Shown: positions 14,201 to 24,760 of the stretch, piece by piece
How positions within the stretch are numbered: position 1 is the first letter of the stretch
Layout of the letters: each line of letters starts with the position of its first letter
Assembly (NCBI RefSeq): GCF_002775205.1
Contig: NC_036443.1
Span: 13,837,373 to 13,901,372 of the forward strand
DNA: 64,000 bases
Direction of reading: 5' to 3'
From: Xiphophorus maculatus
Taxonomy: Eukaryota; Chordata; Actinopteri; Cyprinodontiformes; Poeciliidae
The notes under the pieces: generated by a model
What the model was told of the DNA's origin: nothing
Database searches by the model: none
Seen by the model: only the letters and a program-made list of their open reading frames with translations
Made by a program: the position numbers and the translations under genes

Positions 14201-17200
14201 GAATGGACTCTGACCTGATGTAACTAAAATACTGTAACAAAAACCTGATCCCAGATTAGAAACAGCTCTCTAAGACTACAAAAGGAGAGATGCCATCAGT
14301 TAAATAAAGTGACTGGAGTCCCCTATAAGAACGCCGCTGTTATTCTGGGGGATATGGCCCTGTAACCTACCGTGTGTTTTTCTACAAAGCCAATTGAACA
14401 TTTCTAGTATGTAGAGAGATGAACTTTTACTGTACATTTTTTTCTCCTGTCTGCTTGAGTTTGTTTTTTTTTTACTCCATAGTGTCTACATTCACACAGA
14501 CATACATATACACACTTTGAGAAGCGGCAAGGAATTCAGGGCACAGAAAAAACATGAGACAGGAGGCCTATCAACTTGTCAAACATCACACTTATGCCTT
14601 CATGCCTCCCGCCCCTTTCACCATCCACACACACAAACATACTTTCCGCCTTTAGCTCTTACGAAACCCTGAAACATGCACAAACATCTCTATGGCCCTC
14701 TGTGTAACGAATTACTTCAGAAATGTAAAGCCATGGCAGCCATCCAGTGCACATGCAGAACTCATAAATGTGTTTGTGTACATTTGGGAAAAGTGGGTCA
14801 GCACATGCATAACTCTTGATGAATTTACAAGAAGAGGTCTGCTCACCTGCCAGTGGAGGCCCAGTGAGGCAACCCAAGCCAACAAAGAACATGGAGAAAC
14901 CCATGGAGTTATTGAGTTTCTCCGACCCAACAAGATCAACCTGCAAAGCAGAAAAGCACACATATCACTTGACATAATTAAATTTGAACTGAAGCTCCTT
15001 CACCTTACTTGTGCTTACATGCTACTTGGATAGTTTAAAAAAAGTTTAATTTTCACATTTCCATAGTGTCTGAGTTTTGTGAAACTGATATTTCATATAA
15101 GTTAATAATATCGGAGTTGACTGTAGACTAATGGCCTCCACCATCGCCAGATCTCAATCCAACACAGTACCTTAAGGATCTGGTGGAACTGGACATTGTA
15201 GATGTGCAGCTGACAAATGTCCAGACACTGTGCAACAGGGTTACATAAATATGGACCAACATCCAAGGATAAAGCTATGCCACAAATAATTAAGGCACTA
15301 CAGAATTCAAAGGGAGGTCAAACCTCACACTATCCTCTAATAAAAAACCCGGCGATTGTATAATAAAACTAAAGTATGTTTATTTTGTCTGATGTACATC
15401 AATGAAGAAGCACAAAAGGAAATCCATCAACACTTCAGAGAACGTTAGCCCCTGTCCCTGACTCGGACGCTTGATGCCCAAGCAGTAGAAAGATTTTACA
15501 AAGACATCAGACATTCAGCAATGAACGTTCACCGGCTTCGGTTCAGTCTCCATGGTAACTAACCATTATTCTGGCCAATGAATGGTGACGGTGATGCTTC
15601 CCACTTGGAAATCCCTCACAGTGCCTTGGAAATGCTTTATAATTAATAAGGAATCGATCAATCAGCAAACTGTACCTTCCATTTGGATGAGGTCAGCTGT
15701 CATTACGGTTCCTAAGAAATCAAATTCATCTGACAACAATGACCACAGACCAGAGGCTTTAACATCAGTAGTAAGTATCTTGAGAAATATGTTGTGTCCC
15801 TCTTAAAAATCTGAGATCATTTCCAGTTCGCCTGTAGACCAGGATGGGGCATAGATGAAGCCATTAATGGCATTGCTCCCCTAACTCTTAAACACCTTCA
15901 AAATCCAAAGGCCTACACCTTATAGATTTTAGTTCTGCCTTTAATACCCAACAACAGCCTCACCTGTTCATTAAGAAATTGCACCAGATGAATGTTAATC
16001 CTTTTATCATTACATAGTTTTATTCTTTTTCAACTAACAGATCACAGCTTAGAGTCAGCAACACTCAGCAACTCCCTGTCTCCCTCCCTAAAGGCTCTTT
16101 TTCCTTGTTTAGCAGTTCCTTTAGTTCACTAGTGAACCAGGGTTTGTCATTAGGAAGCATCTCACTGTTCTGATGTAGATTGTGCTTTCCATACAGCTGT
16201 TTATATTGTTGGTCACCACCAAAACAACCCTACAGGGTTTCTTCAGCTTCCTCTGACCACTTCCTCAGTCCTTTTCTTTACAGGTTGTCTCTGAACAAGA
16301 GTTTTATATTTTGAGCAAAGAAAAACTTATGGGAGGATAAAAAAGGTCTGCTACTGAACAAATACAGGTAAAAGTCCCAGTAATTTAGGCTGTCATATGT
16401 CAGGGGCATGTCTCAGCTTGTAAAGCTGATTCAGTGGCATGCAAATACCCAACAATCCGTTTTCAGATTATTGGAGCGATGTAATCAAATCTACAGAATA
16501 ACCAATGATTCAATCAGTTGGACCGCCCACAACGACAGTTGCAGAAACATTTCCAACGATTTCTCCAGCCGTTATTTAATTATGTAGCGAGTATCACGCA
16601 ATCCAAACAATGCACTTGATGTGAACTCAATGGATGGGCAACACTGATACTATGAAGGTAGCAGAAGTGGAAACTGATACAATGAGACAGAAGCATAAAA
16701 GATTAAATGTTCATAATCAAGAAGATAATTTAAAAAAAATCTAATTATTTACAGTTACTGGCTTACTTTCTCTACTGATTAAAAAAGATAGAGACTGTTT
16801 ATGAGACTCATCTCCCAGACCTTGAGACCAAGACAAGCCCAAGCTTAACACTTAAATCTTCATCTCTGGATTATATATATTGTTTTGGTTTAAATAGGAA
16901 ACATATGGCATATGGCCCCCCCACAACAACAACAAAAATCATTGGTTTTCCTTACCAGGACAGGCAGCAACAGAGCCATGTAACCACCGCAGAAGATTGC
17001 AAAGAAGACCGCATACACCATCAGCAGTATGTAGGAGGTGGCCAGAGGGGAGAGCATGTTGACCAAGCCACAGAGGATCAGGTAGGCTTTGTGGAAATGA
17101 TATTTATGAAACAGGTTCCTGTCTGTCACCCAACCTGAGGCCAATTGGGCGATAGTCTCTGTGATACCTGGAGATGAGAAACTTGTGTGAATAAAAGTGA

Positions 17201-19925
17201 AATTTAATCTAAGTGGGTGTGAAAGGTTTCATTGATCAAATAATGCAAAACAAATGACACACATATAGAAATAAACTACAATAACAAATATTTACACCAT
17301 CTGATTTGACTGATTGTTGACTGTGCCTGAGTATGATGACGAGGCAGATTATGGACTTTTCTCTGCTGAGGTCAACTGGAATGTGATCGGCAATGCGGAA
17401 TCTGCAGTGGTATATTGACCGTTGCAGGAATAGCTACAAGCAAGCAGTGCTGAGCCTCTGATCAATGAAACAAGCTGGTCCTCTGCATATTAGAGTAACT
17501 CCTGATACCCTTTGTGGAATCTCAGGGGTGTCAGTGCACTGGATCTTTTGATGTCTTAAGTTTCTTAGACTTTGAAAGAACGCCTCTGCACTCTTTACCT
17601 AACAGGATCCAAAACCCTTTGTCTCCATCAGGGTTAAAGAAGACGACATGAGGCAGCTGTGCAATGTTTATGTGTCCTCCTCTTGTGATCCGAGAAATGT
17701 CCTGGTGTGTCCACTGCTTGGACACTGACGAGATGTGTCTTTGTTTGTGTGTTTTAGCCTCAGCAGGTTGGTTTAGCCCTGCAGCTGTTCCTGTTCAAAC
17801 TCATCACAAAGCTGTTTAAATTTGGCCTCTCCAAGTAGCAGCACCTCAAGCCAAGTGCATTGGGGACGTTGGTTTTGTCCGTTACCCTTCACTGTATCAG
17901 CAAGTAAAGAAATTGTTAGGGTTGGTGCTATGCTGGATTAACTCTCTGACCCTGACAAACAACTTCCAGTCCTTGGTATTATTAAATGCTGAAGGGCAAG
18001 AAGAAATGTTAATCAAGTTTCTTTAAACTGCGACATTTTGTCAAAAGACTAATTCAAAAGGTTATAAAAGGCATGTTGGTTTTCCCAGCTACTCTGAAAC
18101 CACTGCTGGCTTTACTTGCCTTTTTTAATTTTTTTTGCAAGCACAGCCTCATCAATACCCCTCAGCAAAGTGTCTCCCACTTCAGAACTGGACTCAGACA
18201 AAACCAGGACCTCCTCTTGTAACCACGCCAACAACTTTACGCTGTTAGTCGTTGCCTAGCGACTCCAGTCGGCTCCAGTTTCGGAGGGGTGACGAGCACA
18301 CTGACCCAGATGACAGCGGCCTCTCTTTCCCTTGGCCAAGTCGATGACAGCGCTGAGCTTGAATAAGAAGAACAGTGCGTTCTGGGGGTTTGCAGCTTTG
18401 TGGTGTGAGCGGCACCCGGTCTTCTTTTTCCTCTTTTATTACGGAGCAAGAGCAAGAGTAAAAAGAATCCATCTGTCCTGCTGAGCGCTGGAACAAAGCT
18501 TAGCAGTGTAAACCCAAGGAGCACTGAAGAAAACTCAATCACTGGAAAAGTTTTCACACCCCTCAAACTTTTTTGATTTCAACCAGAATCCTTATGGCTT
18601 TTTATGATATAGATCAATGCAAAGTAGCACAAGTAGAAGACAAAAAAATTAATTCACTCCATTACTAATAAAAGGTCACAAAGTGTGGCATGTGTTTATA
18701 TTTAGACCCTGGCACCAATAAATAGTGTAACCAGTGCAACAAATTAACATCAGAAGCTGTCTTGTAAATAAATAGAGCTCACCAGTGTATAATTTAAAAT
18801 CAGTATAAATCCAGTGGTTCTGTGAAGGCCTCAGCGGCCGAACTCTTTGTGAAATTGTTTAATCTATGTTTTGGCGAATAATCCTCTGTGGCACAACTGA
18901 AGACCTGCCATAAAATGTGGTCAACCACTGAAAGCATGGGTTGTTGGACCGCCCACAATGGGTAAAAATGTGCAGAGCCATTCTTTTTCAATATAGTTAC
19001 AATAACAAATGCGGATTTTAGTAGTATATTTTTTCACTGAAAACTTCCTGCATTGAATTTTCACAACAAAATGGCACTAAAAGTATAAGAGACAGTATTT
19101 TATTTGACTTCATGTTGGAAACTAAGTACTTTTGTTTGCATTATGTCCCCACAAACCTCAACATCTAGTAGAAAAAAAACTATATATATTAATTCCCTTC
19201 TCACCCACTGCGGGTGGTTCTTATCCTCTGAGCTCGGGTCCTCTACCAGAGGCCTGGGAGCTTGAGGGTTCTGCGCAGTATCTTGGCTGTGCCAAGGACT
19301 GCACATTTCTGGACTGAGATGTCTGATGTTGTTCCTGGGATCTGTTGTAGCCATTGGTCCAGTTTGGGGGTGACTGCCCCGAGTGCCCCGATGACCACAG
19401 GCACCACTGTGGTCTTCACCTTCCAGGCCCTCTCCAGTTCCTCCCTGAGGCCCTGGTATTTCTCTAGTTTCTCGTGCTCCTTTTTCCTGATGTTGCAGTC
19501 GCTTGGTATTGCTACATCTATCACAACGGCTTTCCTCTGTTGTTTATCCACTACGACAATGTCTGGTTGGTTTGCCATTACCATTTTGTCTGTCTGGATC
19601 TGGAAGTCCCACAGGATCTTAGCTCTGGCGTTCTCCGCCACCTTTGGGGGTGTTTCCCACTTTGATCTCGGGGTTTCCAGTCCATATTCTGCACAGATGT
19701 TTCTGTACACTATGCCTGCAACTTGGTTATGTCGTTCCATGTACGCTTTCCCTGCCAGTATCTTGCACCCTGCTATTATGTGCTGGACTGTCTCAGGGGC
19801 CTCCTTGCACAACCTACACCTTGGGTCTTGTCTGGTGTGGTATATCTGGGCCTCTATTGCTCTGGTGTTTAGGGCCTGTTCCTGGGCGGCCAGGATGAGG
19901 GCCTCTGTGCTGTCCTTGAGTCCAG

Positions 19926-20021
<96 letters not shown>

Positions 20022-23000
20022 CCTTGTTTTATGTTTTTCTTTATTTTGAAACCTAAAAATAAAAATGTAATATCATATTTCTGAAAAGGTTATGCAACAT
20101 TTGTGGCTCAAAACAAGTTTGGTTTGCTGGACTGAGGGCGGAAATGGCTCTTTGGCTGGTAAAGGTTGCAAACTCCTCGCCTAAAGTGACAGTCCGAGCA
20201 AGGAGAGCATTAATCAGAGAAGTAGCTAATGGGCCTGTGGTAACTCTAGAGCAGTGGTCCCCAACCACCGACCAACTACTTCCGGATCTTTTATTTTGAA
20301 AATCCTAAACCGGATTTTACCGGTTACGTCTTGCGCGTCATAATGAAACAACATCGGAGTACTGCAGCGCACCCCCCACCCCCCACAACAGCATGGACTC
20401 GATACTTATGACGGCTATATTCATAAATGTTTCCTTTGTCTGCTGGCTTACACTTTTTCACAACAATAACTGATAACGATATGCTGCAGTTTTTTCTTTA
20501 GTTTCCTCAAAGTTTTCTCAACTTTCTGTGCAACAAAATTATGTACCTTTAGTTGGCTTCCCCCCCCCAACTCTTTATCGATTTGTGGCCTAAGATTTGA
20601 CTGAAAACAAAACGTGGCTCCCTTAAAAGAGAGTACTTAAATAAGACAGTACTGAACTGCTTCTCTGAAAGGCACCTCGGCTCAGTTAATACTGTATCTG
20701 AAAGCTTGCAGACAACTATCATTTAAGCACATAAGTGCTTAAATGAGCAACCTTCAGGCATTTCAATTATTCACAGTGCCTGACAAAGCACTAACAGAAT
20801 TACATGTCCATGTGGTTGGTGGACAAATGTTAATACCATTTTCTGGTCATATGGAGGGGCCTCGTCAGTTGTATACTGCTAAACCCACCCGTCCTGGCCA
20901 GTGGACCAAAGTTCAGCTTTTATGTAAGCGCATTCATTACATAAGACTGCAGAGTCTGAGTAGCGCACAAATAATTAATGCCTAAAAGTTGACTGAGCAC
21001 TTCTTTTGCATCACTTAGAAGATCCAGACTGGAAAAAAGAGATGGACCGCCCGCTGCACAGTCCCTGCAAAAATAAAAACATGAGATCTGCAAAATACAA
21101 AGACATGCAAGCTGAAGCCTGTCAGAAGCGGATCCTGTCAAATCAGTGGCTCTAAGTTTTGCAAAAGCATTAATGATCTATAAAACCTACTAGTTATGTA
21201 TTTTATTGTATGTTAAAGACTAACCAGTTACCTGATTTTACAAATTTAAACTCCTGTGAAAAGTACAAGTGTCCAGTGTAAGTATCCCTAAAGAAGAATA
21301 CAACTAAACTCAACACATAATTTATTTATTTTTTATTTACCTGTAGAGTAAAATTATGTTCATAGTTTAAATGCAAAAAGATGTTTCCAGTAAAAGCTGA
21401 TCGTTTCTTTATTTGGCATGAATGAGCCAATTTAAATGTATTGGTGGCTTTTTTCAAGGAACCTCTTGTTTCCAGTTCTTACATCATCTGTTGGCTCAAG
21501 TTCAGGACTCATTCCAAGCTAATTCCAAAGATCTAATCTCAGTGCTGTTCTTTGGTGGAGGAAGATGTTTGATTCTGATACTGCTGAACCACCCACCCTC
21601 TACTTAGTTTTAAATTAGGGACAAAACTCCTGATATGTTCACTTAAGTTAACTAATGGCCACTCAGAATAAATCTCTCCATCACTGAGGGCCTTCTGGCC
21701 TCTATGAAGCAAAACAGGCTTGAATGTTTCAAACATACGGTTCTTATTCAGGGATTTACATTTACTTCTTACCTAAAGGGGCACTATTATGCATTGTCCA
21801 GGCACATAGTGCCATTTTATAGCACGATCCAGTAACTATGTTACCTTCAGTGTTGTATATATCAAACATGACATAAGAAATTTGGCTTCACAATTTAATG
21901 CCTTGAAATTGGCCTTTGTCTCTTTAAGAAGCTACTACTGTTTCCAACACGTGTTATCAGCATGGTATCCCAACAGTGCTTTCCATTATACTGTTTACAA
22001 CCATTCTTAGGAGAGTTGGGCTGAGAAGTAGTTTACATGGCACATAGTTCCCCGTGTTGTTTGATAATTGCTGCTGCTGCTAGTCTGCGGGAGCTGTGCG
22101 TGGGCGGGTGGTGGGAGACGACAGGTGCTCTGTGAGGTGGAAGCTCAGCTGGTGGCTGCTGCTCCAAGGACTAACTTTGTGGGAGCAAGCATTTAGGCAC
22201 CCCGAAGAGTTGCCATGGGAGATTCAAGGATTTCTTTAATACCCCCTCTTTAAACTAAAAGGATCTGTGGTGTTGTCATTCACCAAACATGGTCAAATTC
22301 TGCTCCAGCAGTCCTCGTCCACAAGCTATTTAACAATCTGAGCAAGGTTCTCTCTAGCAGCAGTTGTTTTCTATTTGCAGTCATGCAAAATCATTGTTGC
22401 TCAGTGATTTTCTGATGTCGGACTCATTAACAAAAGTCAATGCAAAAGCCGTCTTTATCTGTGTAAAAGAAACTCTAGAACTTTCTCTGAACTCACAGGT
22501 TATTAAGTCCCTTTCTTTTACAAGCTTTTACAACAGTACCAAATTAAACGGAAAATGGTGAAAGTTGCATTTAAAAAATAATAAAGGTAAATAAGTACTC
22601 TTGTACAAATAGCAAAACTTTTGTTATGATTTTCAGAAGTGAATGCCTATTAAGTCAATTGACTAATGCTAGCCTCACCTGCTACAGAGATGATGAATGA
22701 AGCATCCATGGCATCAATCCCCAGGTTCCTGGCCCTGGCAGACAGGTGGAAGTACGGGATGAAGTAGGCCAGTTGACTGAACACCAAGGACCAAGTGTAG
22801 ATGCAAAAGAATGGGTCCTTCAGCAAAGTGAAGTCCAATAATTTGGGTTTAACGACGGCCACTGCAGTCGGCACACCGGTGTGTAGGGGAACTCCAACAG
22901 TGGTGGAGCCATTCATGGTACCATTCATCTCCGCTGGGCTGTCTGGACTTGCAGGCTTACACTGACCTAAGTCATGTTGGGGCTCATGGCCATTTATGTT

Positions 23001-24760
23001 ATTGAGTACCAGTCGAGTCAATTCAGGGTTCAATAACTGGCTCTCTTGTCCATGAATGGATTGTTCTTTTAAGTTTTCATTGTCCCTGTGAGGTGTAGGA
23101 GAGGACTGGAGAGAATCAGACTTGGAGACACCATTGGATAGAGGAGAAGAGCTGCTCAAGCAGCTTTTAGGATATTCCTTCTCTGCAGAGCTCTTAAGGG
23201 AAATAGAAGGGCTCTTTTGGATAGGCAAAGATGTAGAGTTTGTGACAGGTGGCTTCACATTAATGGGTCTCAAAAGCATCCCAGAAGCCACCAGGTTCAG
23301 CATGAGGCCGCCGAGAATCAGCATTGCACCTACGGATGACAAACACAACCCGCGGCATAAGATTCATGACACACAAGAGCTCGTCCGAAAAGTTTTCCTT
23401 CCTATCCTACCTTGCCAAGCATACTGGTCCAAAAGCAGCTGGGTGAACGGGGCTAGGGCAAAGGTCAAACCCATTCCAGATCGACCAATCGCGTACGCGG
23501 TCGCCAGCCGTTTTCTGAAGTACAGCGCTGTGATTACTGAAAATGACTGGTATAGTAATGCAAAGCCCATTCCTGACAGGAGAAAAGAATACATTAGTGG
23601 GATTAATCTCTGTTTCATTGTGAGAAACCTGATTTCTGAAAAGTAAAATGAAGTAGCCACCAACACTGAGCGACAACACCATTTATTTTCACTTGAACTC
23701 ACCGACTATCACTCCCATGCTGATGTAGAGGTATATTACACTGCTGGCAAAGATGCTTATGATGAAGCCTCCGCTAACTAGCACTGCCCCAGCGATTGAG
23801 GTCACCCGCGGTCCCAACTTGGCACAGGCCACAGAGGCAATGGGTGCTGCAGCACAAGATTTTAGATGGTTCTTTGGGCATATTTAATCACTTTCAGTTA
23901 TTAAATACATATTTGCGTATGTATGAACATGTACATAGAAAGATTTGTGTTACTAATCAGAGGAAATAAGCTAACAGACAAATATCGTTGTCACTCCCAC
24001 CTCCAGACAGACGTAAACTAGACATGATGGATCCTATCCAGCTGATGCTCTCTGCCGAACCTCCAAACTCATCTTGGAATGCCACAAAGAAGATCCCAAA
24101 GCTTTTGAGGGTGCCCATCACAAGAACATTTACCTGCAAGTACATACAAATACTAATAAATAGAAATGTATTAAAATGAACACTTGCTTTTATTAGGCAC
24201 ATAGTTCCTCTAAAAGACAGCTGTAATTAAAACGGAGGTAGATTCTAGAGCAACCTCCTTAATACAATCCACGTTAAAAAGAAAGATACTTGCTTTAATA
24301 TTTATTTATATAGCAAAAGATTTTATACAGGAGATGTTTCATTCATGTGGCATTAAGAACTAAATATACAAAAAATAGAGCCAACACAAGAAGAACAGGT
24401 AGCATCAGGTGTAGCATCGCAATAGACAATGTGAGGTGGAAAAAAAAACAACAAATACAATGTGGTCAGATATTCATGTTGAGCTATTTATTTGGTTTAG
24501 ATTGAAACAATAAAAGTCTTAAAGTAATCATAGACATTTTAGAAGCATTTGGGATTTTAGTGACGAATTGTGACATAAAACGTAAAACAAAAATAAAAAA
24601 AAAAGAAACTGGGTCAGTTCATCATACCAGGAAACAATGGAGCACCACCATCCAGCCCCAGCCTCCATCTGGAGGGTCAGCATAGTGAATTTCTTTCTCC
24701 TTCTCCTTCTTTGTGGTCATGGCGTCTCTGCCGAACAGATTCATGGTGGCCTTTGTTTCA
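11291..24760 (-). CDS. slc16a4: Monocarboxylate transporter 5 (MCT5-like, SLC16 family)
   Basis: Eight coding exons on the minus strand: 24628-24744 (ATG at 24744), 24001-24133, 23703-23846, 23411-23572, 22679-23329, 16956-17167, 14847-14940 and 11291-11493 (stop). They sum to 1,716 nt, or 571 aa, with matching phases throughout. The first coding exon opens after an acceptor at 24760/24761 with a short leader ending GCCACC before ATG. SLC16 hallmarks are visible: DGGWGW at residues 26-31 before TM1, and [19 protein letters not shown] in the TM4-5 region. The blocks [39 protein letters not shown] and LYDYTQTY follow human SLC16A4 (487 aa) far better than MCT13 or MCT14. The extra length lies mainly in the cytosolic loop between TM6 and TM7 (about residues 210-350, Ser/Pro/Asn-rich) and in the C-terminal tail. 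It is a 12-TM plasma-membrane protein of the major facilitator superfamily; the MCT5 substrate is not established. The intron after exon 5 is 5.5 kb and filled with TE debris. Confidence 0.95.
11494..14846 (-). other. slc16a4 last intron
   Basis: This intron between the last two slc16a4 exons is 3.35 kb. The plus strand carries a 169-codon open frame at 13672-14181 with no recognisable domain and no splice context; I regard it as chance. The patch at 12,130-12,480 has the look of an old dispersed repeat, but no second copy in the window proves it. Confidence 0.5.
15131..15345 (+). mobile_element. Tc1-like transposase 3' fragment
   Basis: The plus strand reads SPDLNP (the conserved catalytic-region motif of Tc1 transposases), followed by remnants of the C-terminal part (DVQLTNVQ, then a decayed stretch ending in KGRSN, the equivalent of KGGPT). 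Several stops and frame breaks make it a dead fragment. It lies in slc16a4 intron 6, antisense to the gene. Confidence 0.75.
15660..16055 (+). mobile_element. LINE reverse-transcriptase remnant
   Basis: The plus strand translates, with breaks, as [31 protein letters not shown], a [11 protein letters not shown] segment and an LPLIPNN-type block. These are the finger and palm motifs of an ORF2 reverse transcriptase (usual forms PVPKK..NDYRPVALTSVV, FAYR and FSSAFNT). The YxDD block is missing. 5'- and 3'-truncated. Confidence 0.75.
16060..16340 (-). mobile_element. LINE ORF2 linker remnant, opposite orientation
   Basis: The minus strand reads [20 protein letters not shown], the motif between endonuclease and reverse transcriptase in fish LINE ORF2 (usual form KPWxxxELKELLNxKKRAF). 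It abuts the plus-strand LINE fragment, so two LINE pieces lie tail to tail here. Confidence 0.65.
17500..18500 (-). pseudogene. Decayed coding-like stretch of unknown origin
   Basis: The minus strand shows short protein-like runs broken by stops and frame shifts, for example [20 protein letters not shown] near 18,190 and [20 protein letters not shown] near 17,850. They resemble a single decayed reading frame over about 1 kb within slc16a4 intron 5. I do not recognise the family; it may be a retropseudogene or a transposon ORF. Confidence 0.3.
18548..19000 (+). mobile_element. Tc1-like terminal-repeat remnant
   Basis: A degraded version of the Tc1-type end found elsewhere in the window: CACCCCTCAAACTTTTTTGA, then GGCTTTTTATGATATAG and AATGCAAAGTAGCAC, followed by AAAGTGTGGCATGTGTTTAT. 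Highly diverged; borders approximate. Confidence 0.5.
19195..19926 (-). mobile_element. LINE 3' fragment with open C-terminal ORF2 segment
   Basis: The minus strand is open over about 220 codons, from the (TA)n border to the stop near 19243. It includes [20 protein letters not shown] (a CCHC-like motif following the reverse transcriptase), [40 protein letters not shown] and [20 protein letters not shown]. This is the conserved C-terminal region of ORF2 in fish non-LTR retrotransposons. It is 5'-truncated at the (TA)n tract. Its intactness suggests a fairly recent insertion, and the reverse transcriptase itself is absent. Confidence 0.88.
19927..20020. repeat. (TA)47 microsatellite
   Basis: An uninterrupted 94-bp run of TA dinucleotides at the truncated 5' border of the LINE fragment. 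Likely length-polymorphic and cruciform-prone. Confidence 0.98.
20085..20252 (+). mobile_element. Tc1-like transposase N-terminal fragment
   Basis: At 20180-20250 the plus strand reads [20 protein letters not shown] then TL, matching the Tc1 transposase helix-turn-helix segment ([19 protein letters not shown]). It stops abruptly where a hAT-like terminus begins. Confidence 0.75.
20253..20590 (+). mobile_element. hAT-like element terminus
   Basis: The sequence begins CAGTGGTCCCCAACCACCG, a hAT-type terminal motif I know from fish repeats, followed by TTTTATTTTGAAAATCC and a CGCGTCATAATG-type block. The right end was not found; the 338-bp extent is a guess. Confidence 0.5.
21776..22050 (-). 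repeat. Dispersed repeat family A, copy 1
   Basis: It begins AAAGGGGCACTATTATG. It shares, in inverted orientation, a 25-nt exact match (around 21,990-22,015, TACTGTTTACAACCATTC) with the copy at 27.8 kb, plus a related CTCTTTAAGAAGCT block. Terminal GGGGCA motifs suggest a non-autonomous DNA transposon. Confidence 0.7.

Noticed and set aside
19262..20056. 264-codon plus-strand open frame
   Set aside because: It is the antisense of the LINE fragment followed by the (TA)n run, which translates as Tyr-Ile repeats.
11291..24760. Assignment of the transporter to MCT13 or MCT14
   Set aside because: MCT13 shares YFIPYLHL and the FFVEF region, but [32 protein letters not shown] and the lamtor5 linkage fit SLC16A4.
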